Of a stretch of DNA of 64,000 bases, positions 26,331-35,479 are shown piece after piece. The notes beneath the pieces are model-generated. The model made no database searches and had not been told where the DNA came from. It saw nothing but the letters and a program-made list of their open reading frames with translations. How positions within the stretch are numbered: the first letter of the stretch is position 1; every line of letters starts with the position of its first letter. The position numbers and the translations under genes were made by a program. This DNA comes from Chryseobacterium sp. MYb264 (GTDB lineage: Bacteria; Bacteroidota; Bacteroidia; Flavobacteriales; Weeksellaceae): NCBI RefSeq assembly GCF_035974275.1, contig NZ_CP142422.1:2356001-2420000 (forward strand). Direction: 5' to 3'.

Positions 26331-27149
26331 TTATTTCTTAATCAAACTGATAACAAGCGCAGCAGCAGTTAGAGCAATCGAAGCTGCCGTTAGGTAAATT
26401 CCTGTATTAGGGTTTTGTTTAGAGGCTGCATTTCTTACGTTCGTAGCTGCAACGATAATGGCATCACCTTGTTTTAAATGATAATAGGGTGAATTGATAA
26501 GGTTTGCGTCCTGTAAATCTATTTTACCATGAGTCACTTGACCATTTTCGGTTCTTACGATTAAAATATCATCTCTTTTACCATACATTGTTAAATCACC
26601 TGCTAAACCTAAAGCATTAAGAATAGTACCCTGTCCGTTAGATATCGTGTAATCTCCTTGCTTATTAACCTCTCCCAGTACCGTAACTCTGAAATTAGCC
26701 AATCTTATAGTAATGGTAGGATTAATAACATAACGCGTCATTTCCGATTTAATAATATCTTTAAACTCGGTCAAGGTTTTATTTGTTGTATTAAGTTTCC
26801 CTAAAATTGGAAAATCAATATTCCCTTCGGGATCAACAATATAAGTTGGCCCGGTAATAGTTGAATTTCCCTGACTCGGCGTATTCCCTCCTGCATAAGA
26901 ATTACCTTGTACTAGTTCTGAAGAAGAATAATTTTGATTAAATGGCTTAACAACATCCATATCTTTTGCTGTTATCAAAACAACTAATTGATCGCCAGGC
27001 TGTATTGCAGAATTTGAATTTTTTATTGATGACTCTATAGCAACATTTTCTATATTTTGCATATAGTTTAGATCATTTTTCGTTTTCTCGTTTACCTTAC
27101 AAGAAACCAAAACTAATGCAAAAAATACCGTTAAGATTTTTCCCTTCAT
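26331..27149 (-). CDS. wza: Wza-like polysaccharide export outer-membrane lipoprotein
   Basis: A 272-residue polysaccharide export protein. The start MKGKILTVFFALVLVSCK is a lipoprotein signal with Cys17 as the lipidated residue. QPGDQLVVLITAKDMDVV opens the Poly_export domain, YIVDPEGNIDFPILGKL is its hallmark, and FRVTVLGEVNKQGDYTI begins an SLBB domain. A hydrophobic helix near the C-terminus (TAASIALTAAALVISLI) may serve as the membrane-spanning helix of the octameric channel. It is shorter than E. coli Wza, as usual in Bacteroidota. A TATATTTG box lies 16 bases before the start. Confidence 0.92.
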   Translation of the reverse strand: MKGKILTVFFALVLVSCKVNEKTKNDLNYMQNIENVAIESSIKNSNSAIQPGDQLVVLITAKDMDVVKPFNQNYSSSELVQGNSYAGGNTPSQGNSTITGPTYIVDPEGNIDFPILGKLNTTNKTLTEFKDIIKSEMTRYVINPTITIRLANFRVTVLGEVNKQGDYTISNGQGTILNALGLAGDLTMYGKRDDILIVRTENGQVTHGKIDLQDANLINSPYYHLKQGDAIIVAATNVRNAASKQNPNTGIYLTAASIALTAAALVISLIKK

Positions 27150-27164
27150 ATTTTAAAAATTATA

Positions 27165-27172
27165 CAAATATA
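27165..27172 (-). promoter_or_regulatory. candidate -7 box (TATATTTG) upstream of wza
   Basis: The minus strand reads TATATTTG, a match to TAnnTTTG, in the 36-base gap between the PglF-like gene and wza. It would give a very short leader. No clear -33 element is seen. Confidence 0.4.
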
Positions 27173-27185
27173 CATTTATATTTTT

Positions 27186-29114
27186 CTATTTATCAAGCAC
27201 CTCATACACCGAGTTATTACTCTTAAATTCAGGCACTATGATCTTTAATAATCTCACTACCTCCACTTTATCTCTTCTGAGAGATGCCTTAGTAACCAAA
27301 TTTATCAATGAACTAATTTCTACAAACTCCGCCGAAGGATCTTTGGAAATCATTATTTTTTCATTATGCGTCGGAAGAGTTTTGGTATTATCACTCAAGA
27401 GCTCTTCATATAATTTTTCACCTGGCCTTAACCCCGTATAAATAATCTTGATATCAATATTAGGTTCAAAGCCAGAAAGCTTAATCATTCTGTGAGCCAA
27501 ATCAAGAATTTTCACAGGCTCTCCCATATCAAATACAAAAATTTCACCGCCTGTCCCCATTGTACCTGCCTGCAAAACCAATTCACAGGCTTCAGGAATC
27601 GTCATAAAATATCTGACAATTTCAGGATGTGTGATGGTCACAGGCCCTCCTGCTTCAATCTGCTTTTTAAAATGCGGAATAACAGATCCGTTGGAACCTA
27701 ACACATTTCCAAATCGCGTAGTGATAAACTTTGTGGTATTCCCCTCCACATTCTGTAATGACTGAACAAATAATTCAGCAGCTCTTTTCGAAGCTCCCAT
27801 CACGTTGGTAGGGTTTACCGCCTTATCTGTAGAAACCATCACAAATCGATTCACATTATATTGACTGGATAATGTAGCTACATTCTTTGAACCCAAAACA
27901 TTCACCAAAATCCCTTCATGTGGATTCTCTTCCACCAATGGAACATGCTTATATGCCGCAGCATGATAAACCATTGAAAAATTATACATCTGAAACAATG
28001 GTTCTATTCGATGTCTGTTCGAAACATCAGCCAAGACAAATTTAAATCTGATATGAGGAAATTTTTCCTTCATTTCAAGTTCAATATCATATAAAGGTGT
28101 TTCAGCCTGGTCTAGTACAACGATCAAAGCGGGATTAAATTGTACAACCTGCCTTACAATCTCACTTCCGATAGAACCGGCACCTCCAGTAACCAGAATA
28201 TTTTTATTGAAGTGCCTGCTTTTAAGCTCTTCATTTTCTATTTTAATAGGTTTTCTATTTAATAAATCCTCAATTTGAAGATTTCTGATGGATCCACCTA
28301 AATCACTGCCCCTTAATTTCTGTACTGAAGGAGATTTAAAAACCTGAAGATCTTTTTCAAGAAACAAATTCACCCAGGAATTCATCTCATCTTTGGACAT
28401 CATTTCTTTAATAACTAAAACTCCATCTATAATAAGCTCCTCTTTTGTATTTTCTTCAATTTTTTCCTTGCCGAATATTGGTTTACCAAGTAAAGAGGCT
28501 CTTTTAGAATCAGTCCTTTGCGTCAGAAAACCAACAACATGATAAGGCAAGCTTGGATTATCGAGAATAGCCCTCGCAATAGCAATAGATTGCTCATCAA
28601 TCCCTAACACCAGAATCCTTTTTTTCAGAGCACTTCTTCTATATTCTCTTGCTATCTGAAAAAATTCCTTAACATATAACCGGAAAAGAAATAGGCCCAT
28701 AAAAGAGATAATAAAGTAAAGAACCATATATACCGTCAGTATAAATCGGTTTCCTGAATACCAGAAATAAGCAGTATTGGCAACAGCTACAATGACCAAG
28801 GTACAAAAAGAGGCAAGTAAAAGTTTAAAAAGATCAATAAAGGTAGAATGTCGGATAATTCCCGCGTAGGTTTTGAAAAAATACATGAAAAAGGTATTGA
28901 TCAGAATAATGAATCCAAAAACCAAATTCTGATTTTCATGATAGATATACGTACGCTGAGTTATTTTTTGAATTATATAAGTAGAAAAATACAAAGATAC
29001 AACCAGAATAATAATATCTATAACAAGAATTATCCATCTGGGAAGGTATCTCACGTCCGAAAGGTTGACAACGTTATCTCCCGCAAATATTTTTTTCCTA
29101 AGAGAATTATACAT
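27186..29114 (-). CDS. PglF/WbpM-type membrane-bound UDP-GlcNAc C6 dehydratase
   Basis: A 642-residue protein of the long CapD/WbpM/PglF class. Four transmembrane helices lie within about residues 28-145, followed by a first Rossmann-like domain (KRILVLGIDEQSIAIARAI). The catalytic SDR domain follows with ILVTGGAGSIGSEIVRQ, YHAAAYKHVPLVEENP and STDKAVNPTNVMGASKR. It makes UDP-4-keto-6-deoxy-GlcNAc, the common precursor of QuiNAc, FucNAc and bacillosamine-type sugars. The PglE-like aminotransferase is directly upstream and an SDR reductase at the far end of the locus (673-1575), so both amino and hydroxyl branches look possible. Confidence 0.94.
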   Translation of the reverse strand: MYNSLRKKIFAGDNVVNLSDVRYLPRWIILVIDIIILVVSLYFSTYIIQKITQRTYIYHENQNLVFGFIILINTFFMYFFKTYAGIIRHSTFIDLFKLLLASFCTLVIVAVANTAYFWYSGNRFILTVYMVLYFIISFMGLFLFRLYVKEFFQIAREYRRSALKKRILVLGIDEQSIAIARAILDNPSLPYHVVGFLTQRTDSKRASLLGKPIFGKEKIEENTKEELIIDGVLVIKEMMSKDEMNSWVNLFLEKDLQVFKSPSVQKLRGSDLGGSIRNLQIEDLLNRKPIKIENEELKSRHFNKNILVTGGAGSIGSEIVRQVVQFNPALIVVLDQAETPLYDIELEMKEKFPHIRFKFVLADVSNRHRIEPLFQMYNFSMVYHAAAYKHVPLVEENPHEGILVNVLGSKNVATLSSQYNVNRFVMVSTDKAVNPTNVMGASKRAAELFVQSLQNVEGNTTKFITTRFGNVLGSNGSVIPHFKKQIEAGGPVTITHPEIVRYFMTIPEACELVLQAGTMGTGGEIFVFDMGEPVKILDLAHRMIKLSGFEPNIDIKIIYTGLRPGEKLYEELLSDNTKTLPTHNEKIMISKDPSAEFVEISSLINLVTKASLRRDKVEVVRLLKIIVPEFKSNNSVYEVLDK

Positions 29115-29183
29115 TGCCTTTATTTGTGTTCATATTTTTGAGTTTGTAAAAACATCATTCAAATTCTAAATGACATATAGATG

Positions 29184-29191
29184 CAAAATTA
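29184..29191 (-). promoter_or_regulatory. candidate -7 box (TAATTTTG) upstream of the PglF-like gene
   Basis: TAATTTTG on the minus strand fits TAnnTTTG and lies 70 bases upstream of the start at 29114, in a 117-base AT-rich gap. A TTTG lies 28 bases further upstream, longer than the usual spacing, so the call is tentative. Confidence 0.35.
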
Positions 29192-29231
29192 ATATAATTT
29201 TTCATCTATACACTACATTCAAAAATAAATT

Positions 29232-30365
29232 TTAGTTTATCTCTGAATTTAAAACCTCTGTAATTCTCCACTGTTCATCTTCGGAAAGGTTAGTTCCAGA
29301 CGGTAAGCAAAGACCGGAATCAAAAATCGTACCACAAAAGCCTGTTCCAAAAAAACTATAATTTTTATAAAGTGGCTGCAGATGCATAGGCTTCCACAAA
29401 TATCTGGTTTCTATATGATTTTCAGAAAATTTCTGTTTTAGTTTTTTTGCTGAAAACCGATCATTTTCCGTTATTAAAATAGTATTTAACCAATAGTTTG
29501 AATAAAAATTTTCATCATATTCCGAAAATAGATTTATACTTTTCACCCGATCAATAATCTTGTGATAAAAATCATGGTTTTCACGTCTTTTTTCAATTCT
29601 TTTTTCAAGAACATCCATCTGTCCAAGCCCGATTCCTGCAGATATATTACCCATCCGATAATTATACCCCAATTCAGAATGGCTATAATAATCTTTGTCG
29701 TCTTTTGCCTGTGTAGACAAAAAGAGAGTATTTTTTTTATCACTTGCTTTTCTTGAAATCAAAATACCACCTCCTGATGTCGTAATAATTTTATTGCCGT
29801 TAAAACTGATTATTGACAGATCTCCGAAAGTCCCACAGTACCTATTTTTATATTTACTTCCCAAAGCCTCAGCACTGTCTTCAACCACCGGGATCTCATA
29901 TTTTCTTGAAATTTCCATTATTTCATCAACCATAAAAGGCATTCCGTACAATGAAACAGCAATAATCGCTTTAGGTTTTTTACCCTTTTTTAAACAATAT
30001 TTTATCGCATCTTCAACCGCATTGGGACATAAATTCCACGTGGTATATTCACTGTCCACAAATACAGGAATCGCTTTTAGGTAAAGTATAGGATTGGCCG
30101 TGGCAACAAAGGTAAAGGATTGGCAAATTACAAAATCTCCCTGCTCGACATTTAATAACCGCAAAGCAAGATGAATGGCAGCTGTACCGGATGATACGGC
30201 AGTAACAAATGAGTTTTCACCTAAATAACTTTCAAGCTTATTTTCAAACTCATCTATATTGGAACCATATTGGGAAATCTGGTTGCTGTCAAAAGCTCGT
30301 TGTATATACTTAAGCTCATTACCTCCCATATGCGGAGGCGAAAGCAAAATTTTATCTTCTTTCAA
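29232..30365 (-). CDS. PglE-like DegT/DnrJ/EryC1/StrS aminotransferase
   Basis: A 377-residue PLP enzyme of the sugar aminotransferase family. ILLSPPHMGGNELKYIQRAF is the opening typical of PglE-like enzymes, AVSSGTAAIHLALRLL binds the cofactor phosphate, Asp163 lies in PVVEDSAEALGS and the Schiff-base lysine Lys192 in SFNGNKIITTSGGG. With the PglF-type dehydratase next to it, the expected product is UDP-2-acetamido-4-amino-2,4,6-trideoxyglucose. No dedicated acetyltransferase adjoins it. It is the first sugar gene of the locus and follows recX by 33 bases. Confidence 0.92.
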   Translation of the reverse strand: MKEDKILLSPPHMGGNELKYIQRAFDSNQISQYGSNIDEFENKLESYLGENSFVTAVSSGTAAIHLALRLLNVEQGDFVICQSFTFVATANPILYLKAIPVFVDSEYTTWNLCPNAVEDAIKYCLKKGKKPKAIIAVSLYGMPFMVDEIMEISRKYEIPVVEDSAEALGSKYKNRYCGTFGDLSIISFNGNKIITTSGGGILISRKASDKKNTLFLSTQAKDDKDYYSHSELGYNYRMGNISAGIGLGQMDVLEKRIEKRRENHDFYHKIIDRVKSINLFSEYDENFYSNYWLNTILITENDRFSAKKLKQKFSENHIETRYLWKPMHLQPLYKNYSFFGTGFCGTIFDSGLCLPSGTNLSEDEQWRITEVLNSEIN

Positions 30366-30398
30366 TCTTTGGTATGTGTTAATTTTTGACTTTTATCT

Positions 30399-30857
30399 TT
30401 AATCAAAAATATCATTTATTTTCTCATATTCAAAGCCTCTGCCCATTAAATATTTGATGGTCTTTGATTTCCGCTGATATTCCTTTAATCCAGACTGTTT
30501 CGCATAATAATCTTCATAGATTTTTCGGATGGTTTTTAAATAATCATCCTCATCAATCTCATCAAAACAGGAGTTGATCAGCTTTTCAGAAATCTGTTTC
30601 TGCTTAAGATTCATTTTAATCTTAGCTTTTCCCCAATGCTTAATATAAAACTTACCGCGAATGTAACTTCGGGTAAACCTCTCCTCATTAAGGTAATTTT
30701 CCTGCAAAAGATAAAGCATGATTTCTTCCTTAGCTTCATCAATCAGTAAAAACTCTTTCATCTTCTGCTCTACTTCCGCATGGCAACGATCCTGATAAAC
30801 ACAGTAGTTCATCAGTTTCAGTTTTATTTCATTGAAGGTAAAAGATTTCTTTTCCAT
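30399..30857 (-). CDS. recX: RecX family regulatory protein
   Basis: A 152-residue, highly charged helical protein with the three-repeat RecX pattern: YCVYQDRCHAEVEQKMKEF, YLLQENYLNEERFTRSYIRG and KIYEDYYAKQSGLKEYQRKS. RecX modulates RecA filaments. I chose the ATG at 30857 because the longer frame to 30890 runs into the glyA terminator stem. The gene is followed closely by the polysaccharide locus, which may therefore share its transcript, although the two have no functional link. Confidence 0.88.
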   Translation of the reverse strand: MEKKSFTFNEIKLKLMNYCVYQDRCHAEVEQKMKEFLLIDEAKEEIMLYLLQENYLNEERFTRSYIRGKFYIKHWGKAKIKMNLKQKQISEKLINSCFDEIDEDDYLKTIRKIYEDYYAKQSGLKEYQRKSKTIKYLMGRGFEYEKINDIFD

Positions 30858-30865
30858 AATTATAA

Positions 30866-30896
30866 AAAAAGAATGAGCAAAGGCGCTCATTCTTTT
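30866..30896 (-). terminator. intrinsic terminator after glyA
   Basis: The 11-base-pair stem AAAGAATGAGC/GCTCATTCTTT has a six-base loop and a following T-run on the minus strand. It lies 25 bases after the glyA stop and separates glyA from recX. Confidence 0.85.
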
Positions 30897-30920
30897 ATAT
30901 TTAAAATTGAAAGTAAATGA

Positions 30921-32186
30921 TTAGTAATTGAATAACGCCTTACCTTCCATTAATTCATTAACATTTTTTCTTACAGAAGCAATAACTTCTTCATTTTTGA
31001 TATTATCAACCACATCAGAAACAAATCCTGCGATGGTATCCATATCATTTTCCTTCAAGCCTCTTGTAGTGATAGCAGCCGTTCCGAATCTGATACCAGA
31101 AGTCGTAAATGGTGACTTATCATCAAACGGAACCATGTTTTTGTTACACGTAATATCTGCAAGAACCAAAGCTTTCTCCGTTTCTTTACCGTTTACGTTT
31201 TTATTTCTAAGGTCAACAAGCATTAAGTGGTTGTCTGTTCCTCCGCTTACGATATCAAATCCTCTGTCGATCATTGCTTTTGACAATGCCTGAGCATTTG
31301 CCTTCACTTGCTTAGCATACACCTCAAACTGAGTATCTAACGCTTCACCGAAAGCAACCGCCTTACCAGCAATTACATGCTCTAGCGGACCTCCCTGAAT
31401 TCCTGGGAAAACAGCTCCGTCAAGAACCTGGCTCATCATTTTGATATCACCTTTTGGCGTTTTATGACCGTATGTATTTTCGAAATCTTTACCCATCATG
31501 ATCATCCCTCCTCTTGGACCTCTCAACGTCTTATGAGTGGTAGTCGTTACAACGTGACAGTGTTCGAATGGATTATTTAAAAGACCTTTTGCAACCAAAC
31601 CAGCCGGATGAGCAATATCTGCCCATAGTGTAGCCCCGATTTCATCAGCAACTTCTCTGAATTTAGCATAATCTAAATCTCTTGAATAGGCAGAGAAACC
31701 AGCGATCAACATTTTTGGTCTTTCTCTCAACGCTACTTCTCTCATTTGATCGTAATCAATAAGACCTGTTTCCTGCTGAACGCCATAAGAAACCACATCA
31801 TACTGAATACCGGAGAAATTAACCGCAGAACCGTGCGTAAGGTGACCTCCCATAGAAAGATCCATCCCCATGATTTTATCACCAGGTTTCAAAACTGCCA
31901 GGTAAATTGCCGCATTAGCCTGAGAACCAGAATGTGGCTGAACATTGACATAATCAACTCCGAAAAGTTCTTTTGCTCTCTCAATAGCTAAAGTTTCAAC
32001 CTCATCTACCACTTCACAACCTCCGTAATATCTTTTTCCGGGATACCCTTCAGCATATTTGTTTGTCAGTACACTTCCCATCGCCTTCATTACGTTTTCA
32101 GAAACGAAGTTTTCTGACGCAATCAGCTCTAATCCATGAGATTGTCTTTGTCTTTCCTTTTCAATCAGGTCGAAAATAATGTCCAT
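30921..32186 (-). CDS. glyA: serine hydroxymethyltransferase
   Basis: A 421-residue PLP enzyme interconverting serine and glycine with tetrahydrofolate, the main source of one-carbon units. [35 protein letters not shown] and [17 protein letters not shown] are diagnostic. The PLP lysine is in [15 protein letters not shown], with [14 protein letters not shown] before it. Length and sequence are normal. It has its own terminator and a TACATTTG box upstream. One-carbon supply is also relevant to the formyltransferase of the sugar locus, but the proximity is probably incidental. Confidence 0.97.
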   Translation of the reverse strand: MDIIFDLIEKERQRQSHGLELIASENFVSENVMKAMGSVLTNKYAEGYPGKRYYGGCEVVDEVETLAIERAKELFGVDYVNVQPHSGSQANAAIYLAVLKPGDKIMGMDLSMGGHLTHGSAVNFSGIQYDVVSYGVQQETGLIDYDQMREVALRERPKMLIAGFSAYSRDLDYAKFREVADEIGATLWADIAHPAGLVAKGLLNNPFEHCHVVTTTTHKTLRGPRGGMIMMGKDFENTYGHKTPKGDIKMMSQVLDGAVFPGIQGGPLEHVIAGKAVAFGEALDTQFEVYAKQVKANAQALSKAMIDRGFDIVSGGTDNHLMLVDLRNKNVNGKETEKALVLADITCNKNMVPFDDKSPFTTSGIRFGTAAITTRGLKENDMDTIAGFVSDVVDNIKNEEVIASVRKNVNELMEGKALFNY

Positions 32187-32216
32187 TTTACTTTTACTTT
32201 TAGAAATTTTTCACCC

Positions 32217-32224
32217 CAAATGTA
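32217..32224 (-). promoter_or_regulatory. candidate -7 box (TACATTTG) upstream of glyA
   Basis: TACATTTG on the minus strand fits TAnnTTTG, 30 bases before the glyA start. A TTTC lies about 19 bases upstream, a weak -33 candidate. Confidence 0.4.
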
Positions 32225-32292
32225 CGGAATTTTCCTTCAAAAGCGAAATACAGAGACTGCAAATGAGGATGATAGACTGAAATTATATGGTA

Positions 32293-33189
32293 TTAAAAAT
32301 CTTCTTCCGAAAGCTCTTTATTCACAACCACTCCCGCAAAATTACCCTGGGCGGCCGCGTTCGCCACTGACCTCATCATTGTTGTATTATCTCCACAGGC
32401 AAAAACTCCGGGAACATTCGTTTTCATCATCATATCAATTTTAATAAAACCTTGTTCATTCAGTTCGACTCCAAGTTCATCAACATTGATATTTTGTTCG
32501 AAAGGAATTTTTGCATACAAAGCTTCCAATGGAAACTCTTTTCCGTTTTTAAGAGTCAATTTCTGAATTTGCCCCTTTTCATGAACAATTTCAGCAATTT
32601 CATCTTCTATAATATCTATTTTACGCTGATTGAATTTCCTTGTTTGCTCTTCATTTAAAGCAGATTTTCCGTTTGTCAATAAAGTGACCTCTTTTGTTAA
32701 ATTAAAAACAAGCTTCGTAAAATCAAAAGCCATATCCCCGTTAGCCATAATTCCGGTCGTTTTTCCTTTTACTTCATAGCCATGACAATACGGACAATGA
32801 ATAACAGAAATCCCCCAACATTCAGCAAATCCGGGAACATCAGGCATCAGATCCTTAACTCCGGATGCCAGGATTATTTTTTTTGCATTAAATTTTTCTC
32901 CGTTTGCCGTTTCAACCATAAAATCAGTTTCATTCTTACCTATTTTCACGACTTTTCCTTCATGAAATGTTACGGTTTCATATTTCAGAACCTGTTCTTT
33001 TGCCAAATCTGAAATTTCTTTCGGTGTTTTACCATCTTGGGTAATAAAATTATGCGAATGCGGCGTTTGTTGATTACACGGTTTTCCGCTGTCTATGATT
33101 AAGATATTTCGTAACGATCTTCCCAAAGCCATTGCGGCAGATAATCCGGCGTAGCTCCCTCCTATAATAATCACGTCTTTATTTTCCAT
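32293..33189 (-). CDS. thioredoxin-reductase-like NAD(P)/FAD oxidoreductase
   Basis: A 298-residue flavoprotein disulfide reductase relative. The FAD site is DVIIIGGSYAGLSAAMALG, the redox pair is in IHCPYCHGYEVKG (CPYC at 132-135), and GVFACGDNTTMMRSVANAA is the C-terminal FAD loop. The NADPH domain lacks a classic GGGxSA, reading TGIMANGDMAFDFTKL instead, so it may not be a true thioredoxin reductase. It belongs to the single-gene class often annotated simply as NAD(P)/FAD-dependent oxidoreductase. It faces away from the Fur-like regulator, with a heptamer repeat tract between the two genes, so joint control is possible but unproven. Confidence 0.88.
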   Translation of the reverse strand: MENKDVIIIGGSYAGLSAAMALGRSLRNILIIDSGKPCNQQTPHSHNFITQDGKTPKEISDLAKEQVLKYETVTFHEGKVVKIGKNETDFMVETANGEKFNAKKIILASGVKDLMPDVPGFAECWGISVIHCPYCHGYEVKGKTTGIMANGDMAFDFTKLVFNLTKEVTLLTNGKSALNEEQTRKFNQRKIDIIEDEIAEIVHEKGQIQKLTLKNGKEFPLEALYAKIPFEQNINVDELGVELNEQGFIKIDMMMKTNVPGVFACGDNTTMMRSVANAAAQGNFAGVVVNKELSEEDF

Positions 33190-33199
33190 AGTATCTCTT

Positions 33200-33238
33200 G
33201 TTGATAGTTGATAGTTGATAGTTGATAGTTGATAGTTG
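33200..33238. repeat. heptanucleotide tandem repeat (TTGATAG)5
   Basis: Five perfect copies of TTGATAG plus three bases of a sixth lie in the 112-base gap between two divergent genes, 11 bases from the oxidoreductase start. Since seven is not a multiple of three and the tract is noncoding, copy changes would alter promoter spacing rather than a frame. Confidence 0.9.
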
Positions 33239-33288
33239 CAAAGTTAAGAGAAATTTTTACTAATGCGACTAAATCGCAATAATAATTT

Positions 33289-33296
33289 TTATCTTT
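33289..33296 (+). promoter_or_regulatory. candidate -7 box (TATCTTTG) of the Fur-family gene
   Basis: TATCTTTG lies just before the ATG at 33302, which would give an almost leaderless transcript. This supports the ATG at 33302 rather than the in-frame ATG at 33263. Confidence 0.45.
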
Positions 33297-33301
33297 GTAC
33301 T

Positions 33302-33676
33302 ATGGCAAAGAGAAATACCCCAACCAAACAATTGATTTTAGATTCCTTGAAAAAGTCTAAATCTGCGGTAAGTCAGGAAATTCTACAGAAAGAATTAGGT
33401 GAAGCAGTAGATCGCGCCACTATTTATCGGGTGCTTAATAGTTTTTGTGATGACGGAATTGTTCACAAAATTTTGGGAGACGACGGAAAGTATTATTTTG
33501 CCTTTTGTATCAGCTGTTCCGAGAAAAAACATCACCACAATCATTTTCATTTCAAATGCCTGAACTGCGGAAAAATTGAATGTTTACCCAATGAAGTTGA
33601 CGTTAAATTACCGGAAGGTTACCGTTCGGTCAATTTTAACGGGTTTATTTCCGGATATTGTTCAGAATGTTCTTAA
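33302..33676 (+). CDS. Fur-family transcriptional regulator
   Basis: A 124-residue metal-responsive repressor of the Fur superfamily. A winged helix occupies roughly residues 5-65 (VSQEILQKELGEAVDRATIY, VLNSFCDDGIVHKI). The metal region follows with HHHNHFHFKCLNCGKIECLP and the C-terminal GYCSECS, giving the two CxxC pairs of the structural zinc site. The histidine run before the first pair resembles Fur/Zur sensors. The start at 33302 is chosen from the promoter-like box directly before it and the fit to family length. Whether it senses iron, zinc or peroxide cannot be told from the sequence. Confidence 0.88.
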   Translation: MAKRNTPTKQLILDSLKKSKSAVSQEILQKELGEAVDRATIYRVLNSFCDDGIVHKILGDDGKYYFAFCISCSEKKHHHNHFHFKCLNCGKIECLPNEVDVKLPEGYRSVNFNGFISGYCSECS

Positions 33677-33766
33677 TCAAATATCTCTAAAAACAGAAAT
33701 CATTAACATATTGAAAAGCCACCATTTAAGGCTAAAAGCCAAGTTATTTCTACCTGTATTTTTCCC

Positions 33767-33787
33767 TTTTTACTTTTTACTTTTTAC
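33767..33787. repeat. heptanucleotide tandem repeat (TTTTTAC)3
   Basis: Three perfect copies of TTTTTAC run into the stop codon of the GT39 gene. The last copy supplies the stop, so copy loss could extend the protein by a few residues. Confidence 0.8.
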
Positions 33788-35298
33788 TTTCCTTCTTCGT
33801 TAATTTCATCCTTAAGCCTATCTCTAATATCTATTTTAGCCCCCTCAAAACTGAAAATCACGGTACCTTTTTCTCTGGCGTAGGGGTCCGCAATAAAATC
33901 TGCTATTTTGGACTTCTGAAAGATTTTGCCAGTTTGCTCAAGTTCATCTTCAGGATTTTCTTTTACACGAATAAGATTTTTATAATGAACTGATAAATTG
34001 AACCAATTAAGATAATCAGCATTAAAAGATACAGCACGAATCCCTTTTTTAGAATAATAATTAATTGCTGCGGCCTCCCCGTAATTGTCACAAATCACAA
34101 TGGTATTTCCAGATTTCCCCAGTGCTTCATATTCCCTATCCACTTTTTCAGCCAACTCTTTCCAACCTCTCATATCCGCAAAATCCTGAGGCAAAGAATG
34201 TTCTTTTCCGTCTTCCCACCGAAGTAACCCAAATCTCCTATAATTCTCAGGATGATCTATAATATACTGAGGACTTTTATTGGGAAAAGCAACCTGATAT
34301 AGAGGTAAAAAAAACAAAACAGGAATCAAAATACTTATTGGTCGTGCGAGTTTATTCATCAATCCCTTTTCAAAAAGATGAGCCAGAAAAACAGCTCCGA
34401 TAGCGATATACGCAGGATACAAACCCATGGCATAATAATCTTTAGCCTTGAAAAATAAGAACAGCCCAATGGTAAAAACATAGCTCCAAAATAAAAACCG
34501 GAATTTCTCGAAGGGCGTATAAAAAAGCAACGCATAAAATCCTGCAATGATCGCAAAAAGAATTCCGGTAAAAAACAGAATCTGAGATTTTATAAAATCA
34601 AAACGATCCACGTTCACCAATTGTCTTTCCGATAATTCTTTCATGTGTTTTATAACCGGAAAATGGTTATTGTACTGCCATAAAACATTAGGTAAAACAA
34701 TCAACAATGTTAAAATTAAGGCAAAATAAAGATGTTTTTGACGAAATATTTTTCGTTGTTTTGTCATTAGCAAACCCGGAACCAATCCCAGCACTGCAAA
34801 AGCAATATTATATTTATTTAAGAGTCCGATCCCGAAAATAATAGCGGCAATATACAGCCATGTTACTTTTTCTGAACTGAAATATTTAATTAAAACATAA
34901 TATAACATCGTCCAAAGTAATATTTCCAGAGACGTAGGCTGAAAAAGCATATTGATACGCAGTAAAACAGATAATAAAATTCCGATTGAAGCTAAAACCT
35001 TAGCATAAAGATTACCTTTCAATTCTTCGACAATTTTCCAAACCATAACGATTGTTAAAGCACCGAATAACGCAGGAAAAAATTTCACCCAAAACACAGA
35101 ATTACCTAATATTTTCACGATAAAAGCCAACCAGGAATTCACTGGCGGAACCGACAGATATCCCCACGCTAAGTGATTGGCCTGATCTAAATGCAAATAT
35201 TCATCACGATGCAATTCATATTCAGATCCGATCAAAGAATATTGTAAAATAAATTTCGCGAGAACAAAAAGAAAAAGGATAAGGTAATTCTTTTTCAT
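33784..35298 (-). CDS. GT39-type membrane glycosyltransferase (ArnT/PMT-like)
   Basis: A 504-residue protein with about ten hydrophobic helices in the first 350 residues and a soluble C-terminal domain. The first loop holds SEYELHRDEYLHLDQANHLA, matching the acidic Asp-Glu motif of GT39 enzymes that use polyprenyl-phosphate sugars, and WGYLSVPPVNSWLAF follows, as in the ArnT/PMT_2 family. It probably glycosylates lipid A, a protein or a polymer on the periplasmic side. It is not in an obvious operon: a Fur-family gene converges on it, and the exporter terminator lies upstream. A TTTTTAC heptamer tract (33767-33787) overlaps its stop codon. Confidence 0.88.
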   Translation of the reverse strand: MKKNYLILFLFVLAKFILQYSLIGSEYELHRDEYLHLDQANHLAWGYLSVPPVNSWLAFIVKILGNSVFWVKFFPALFGALTIVMVWKIVEELKGNLYAKVLASIGILLSVLLRINMLFQPTSLEILLWTMLYYVLIKYFSSEKVTWLYIAAIIFGIGLLNKYNIAFAVLGLVPGLLMTKQRKIFRQKHLYFALILTLLIVLPNVLWQYNNHFPVIKHMKELSERQLVNVDRFDFIKSQILFFTGILFAIIAGFYALLFYTPFEKFRFLFWSYVFTIGLFLFFKAKDYYAMGLYPAYIAIGAVFLAHLFEKGLMNKLARPISILIPVLFFLPLYQVAFPNKSPQYIIDHPENYRRFGLLRWEDGKEHSLPQDFADMRGWKELAEKVDREYEALGKSGNTIVICDNYGEAAAINYYSKKGIRAVSFNADYLNWFNLSVHYKNLIRVKENPEDELEQTGKIFQKSKIADFIADPYAREKGTVIFSFEGAKIDIRDRLKDEINEEGK

Positions 35299-35425
35299 AG
35301 AATTGATTTAATAGTTTAAAAATAAGACATTTCAGGTTGTAATTTCATTACTTTTCAGATACATTTTTAATGCAAAATTATTTACAAACTCTTCACTTTT
35401 TTCGTTCTGAATGATAAAATAAAAA

Positions 35426-35450
35426 ATCCCGAGAAATAATTTCTCAGGAT
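35426..35450 (-). terminator. intrinsic terminator after the ABC exporter operon
   Basis: The stem ATCC-GAGAAA/TTTCTC-GGAT, with one internal mismatch and a three-base loop, is followed on the minus strand by a six-T run. It lies 30 bases after the adaptor stop codon. Confidence 0.8.
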
Positions 35451-35479
35451 CTCAGTTTAAAAACTATAGTGTTAGTTTA

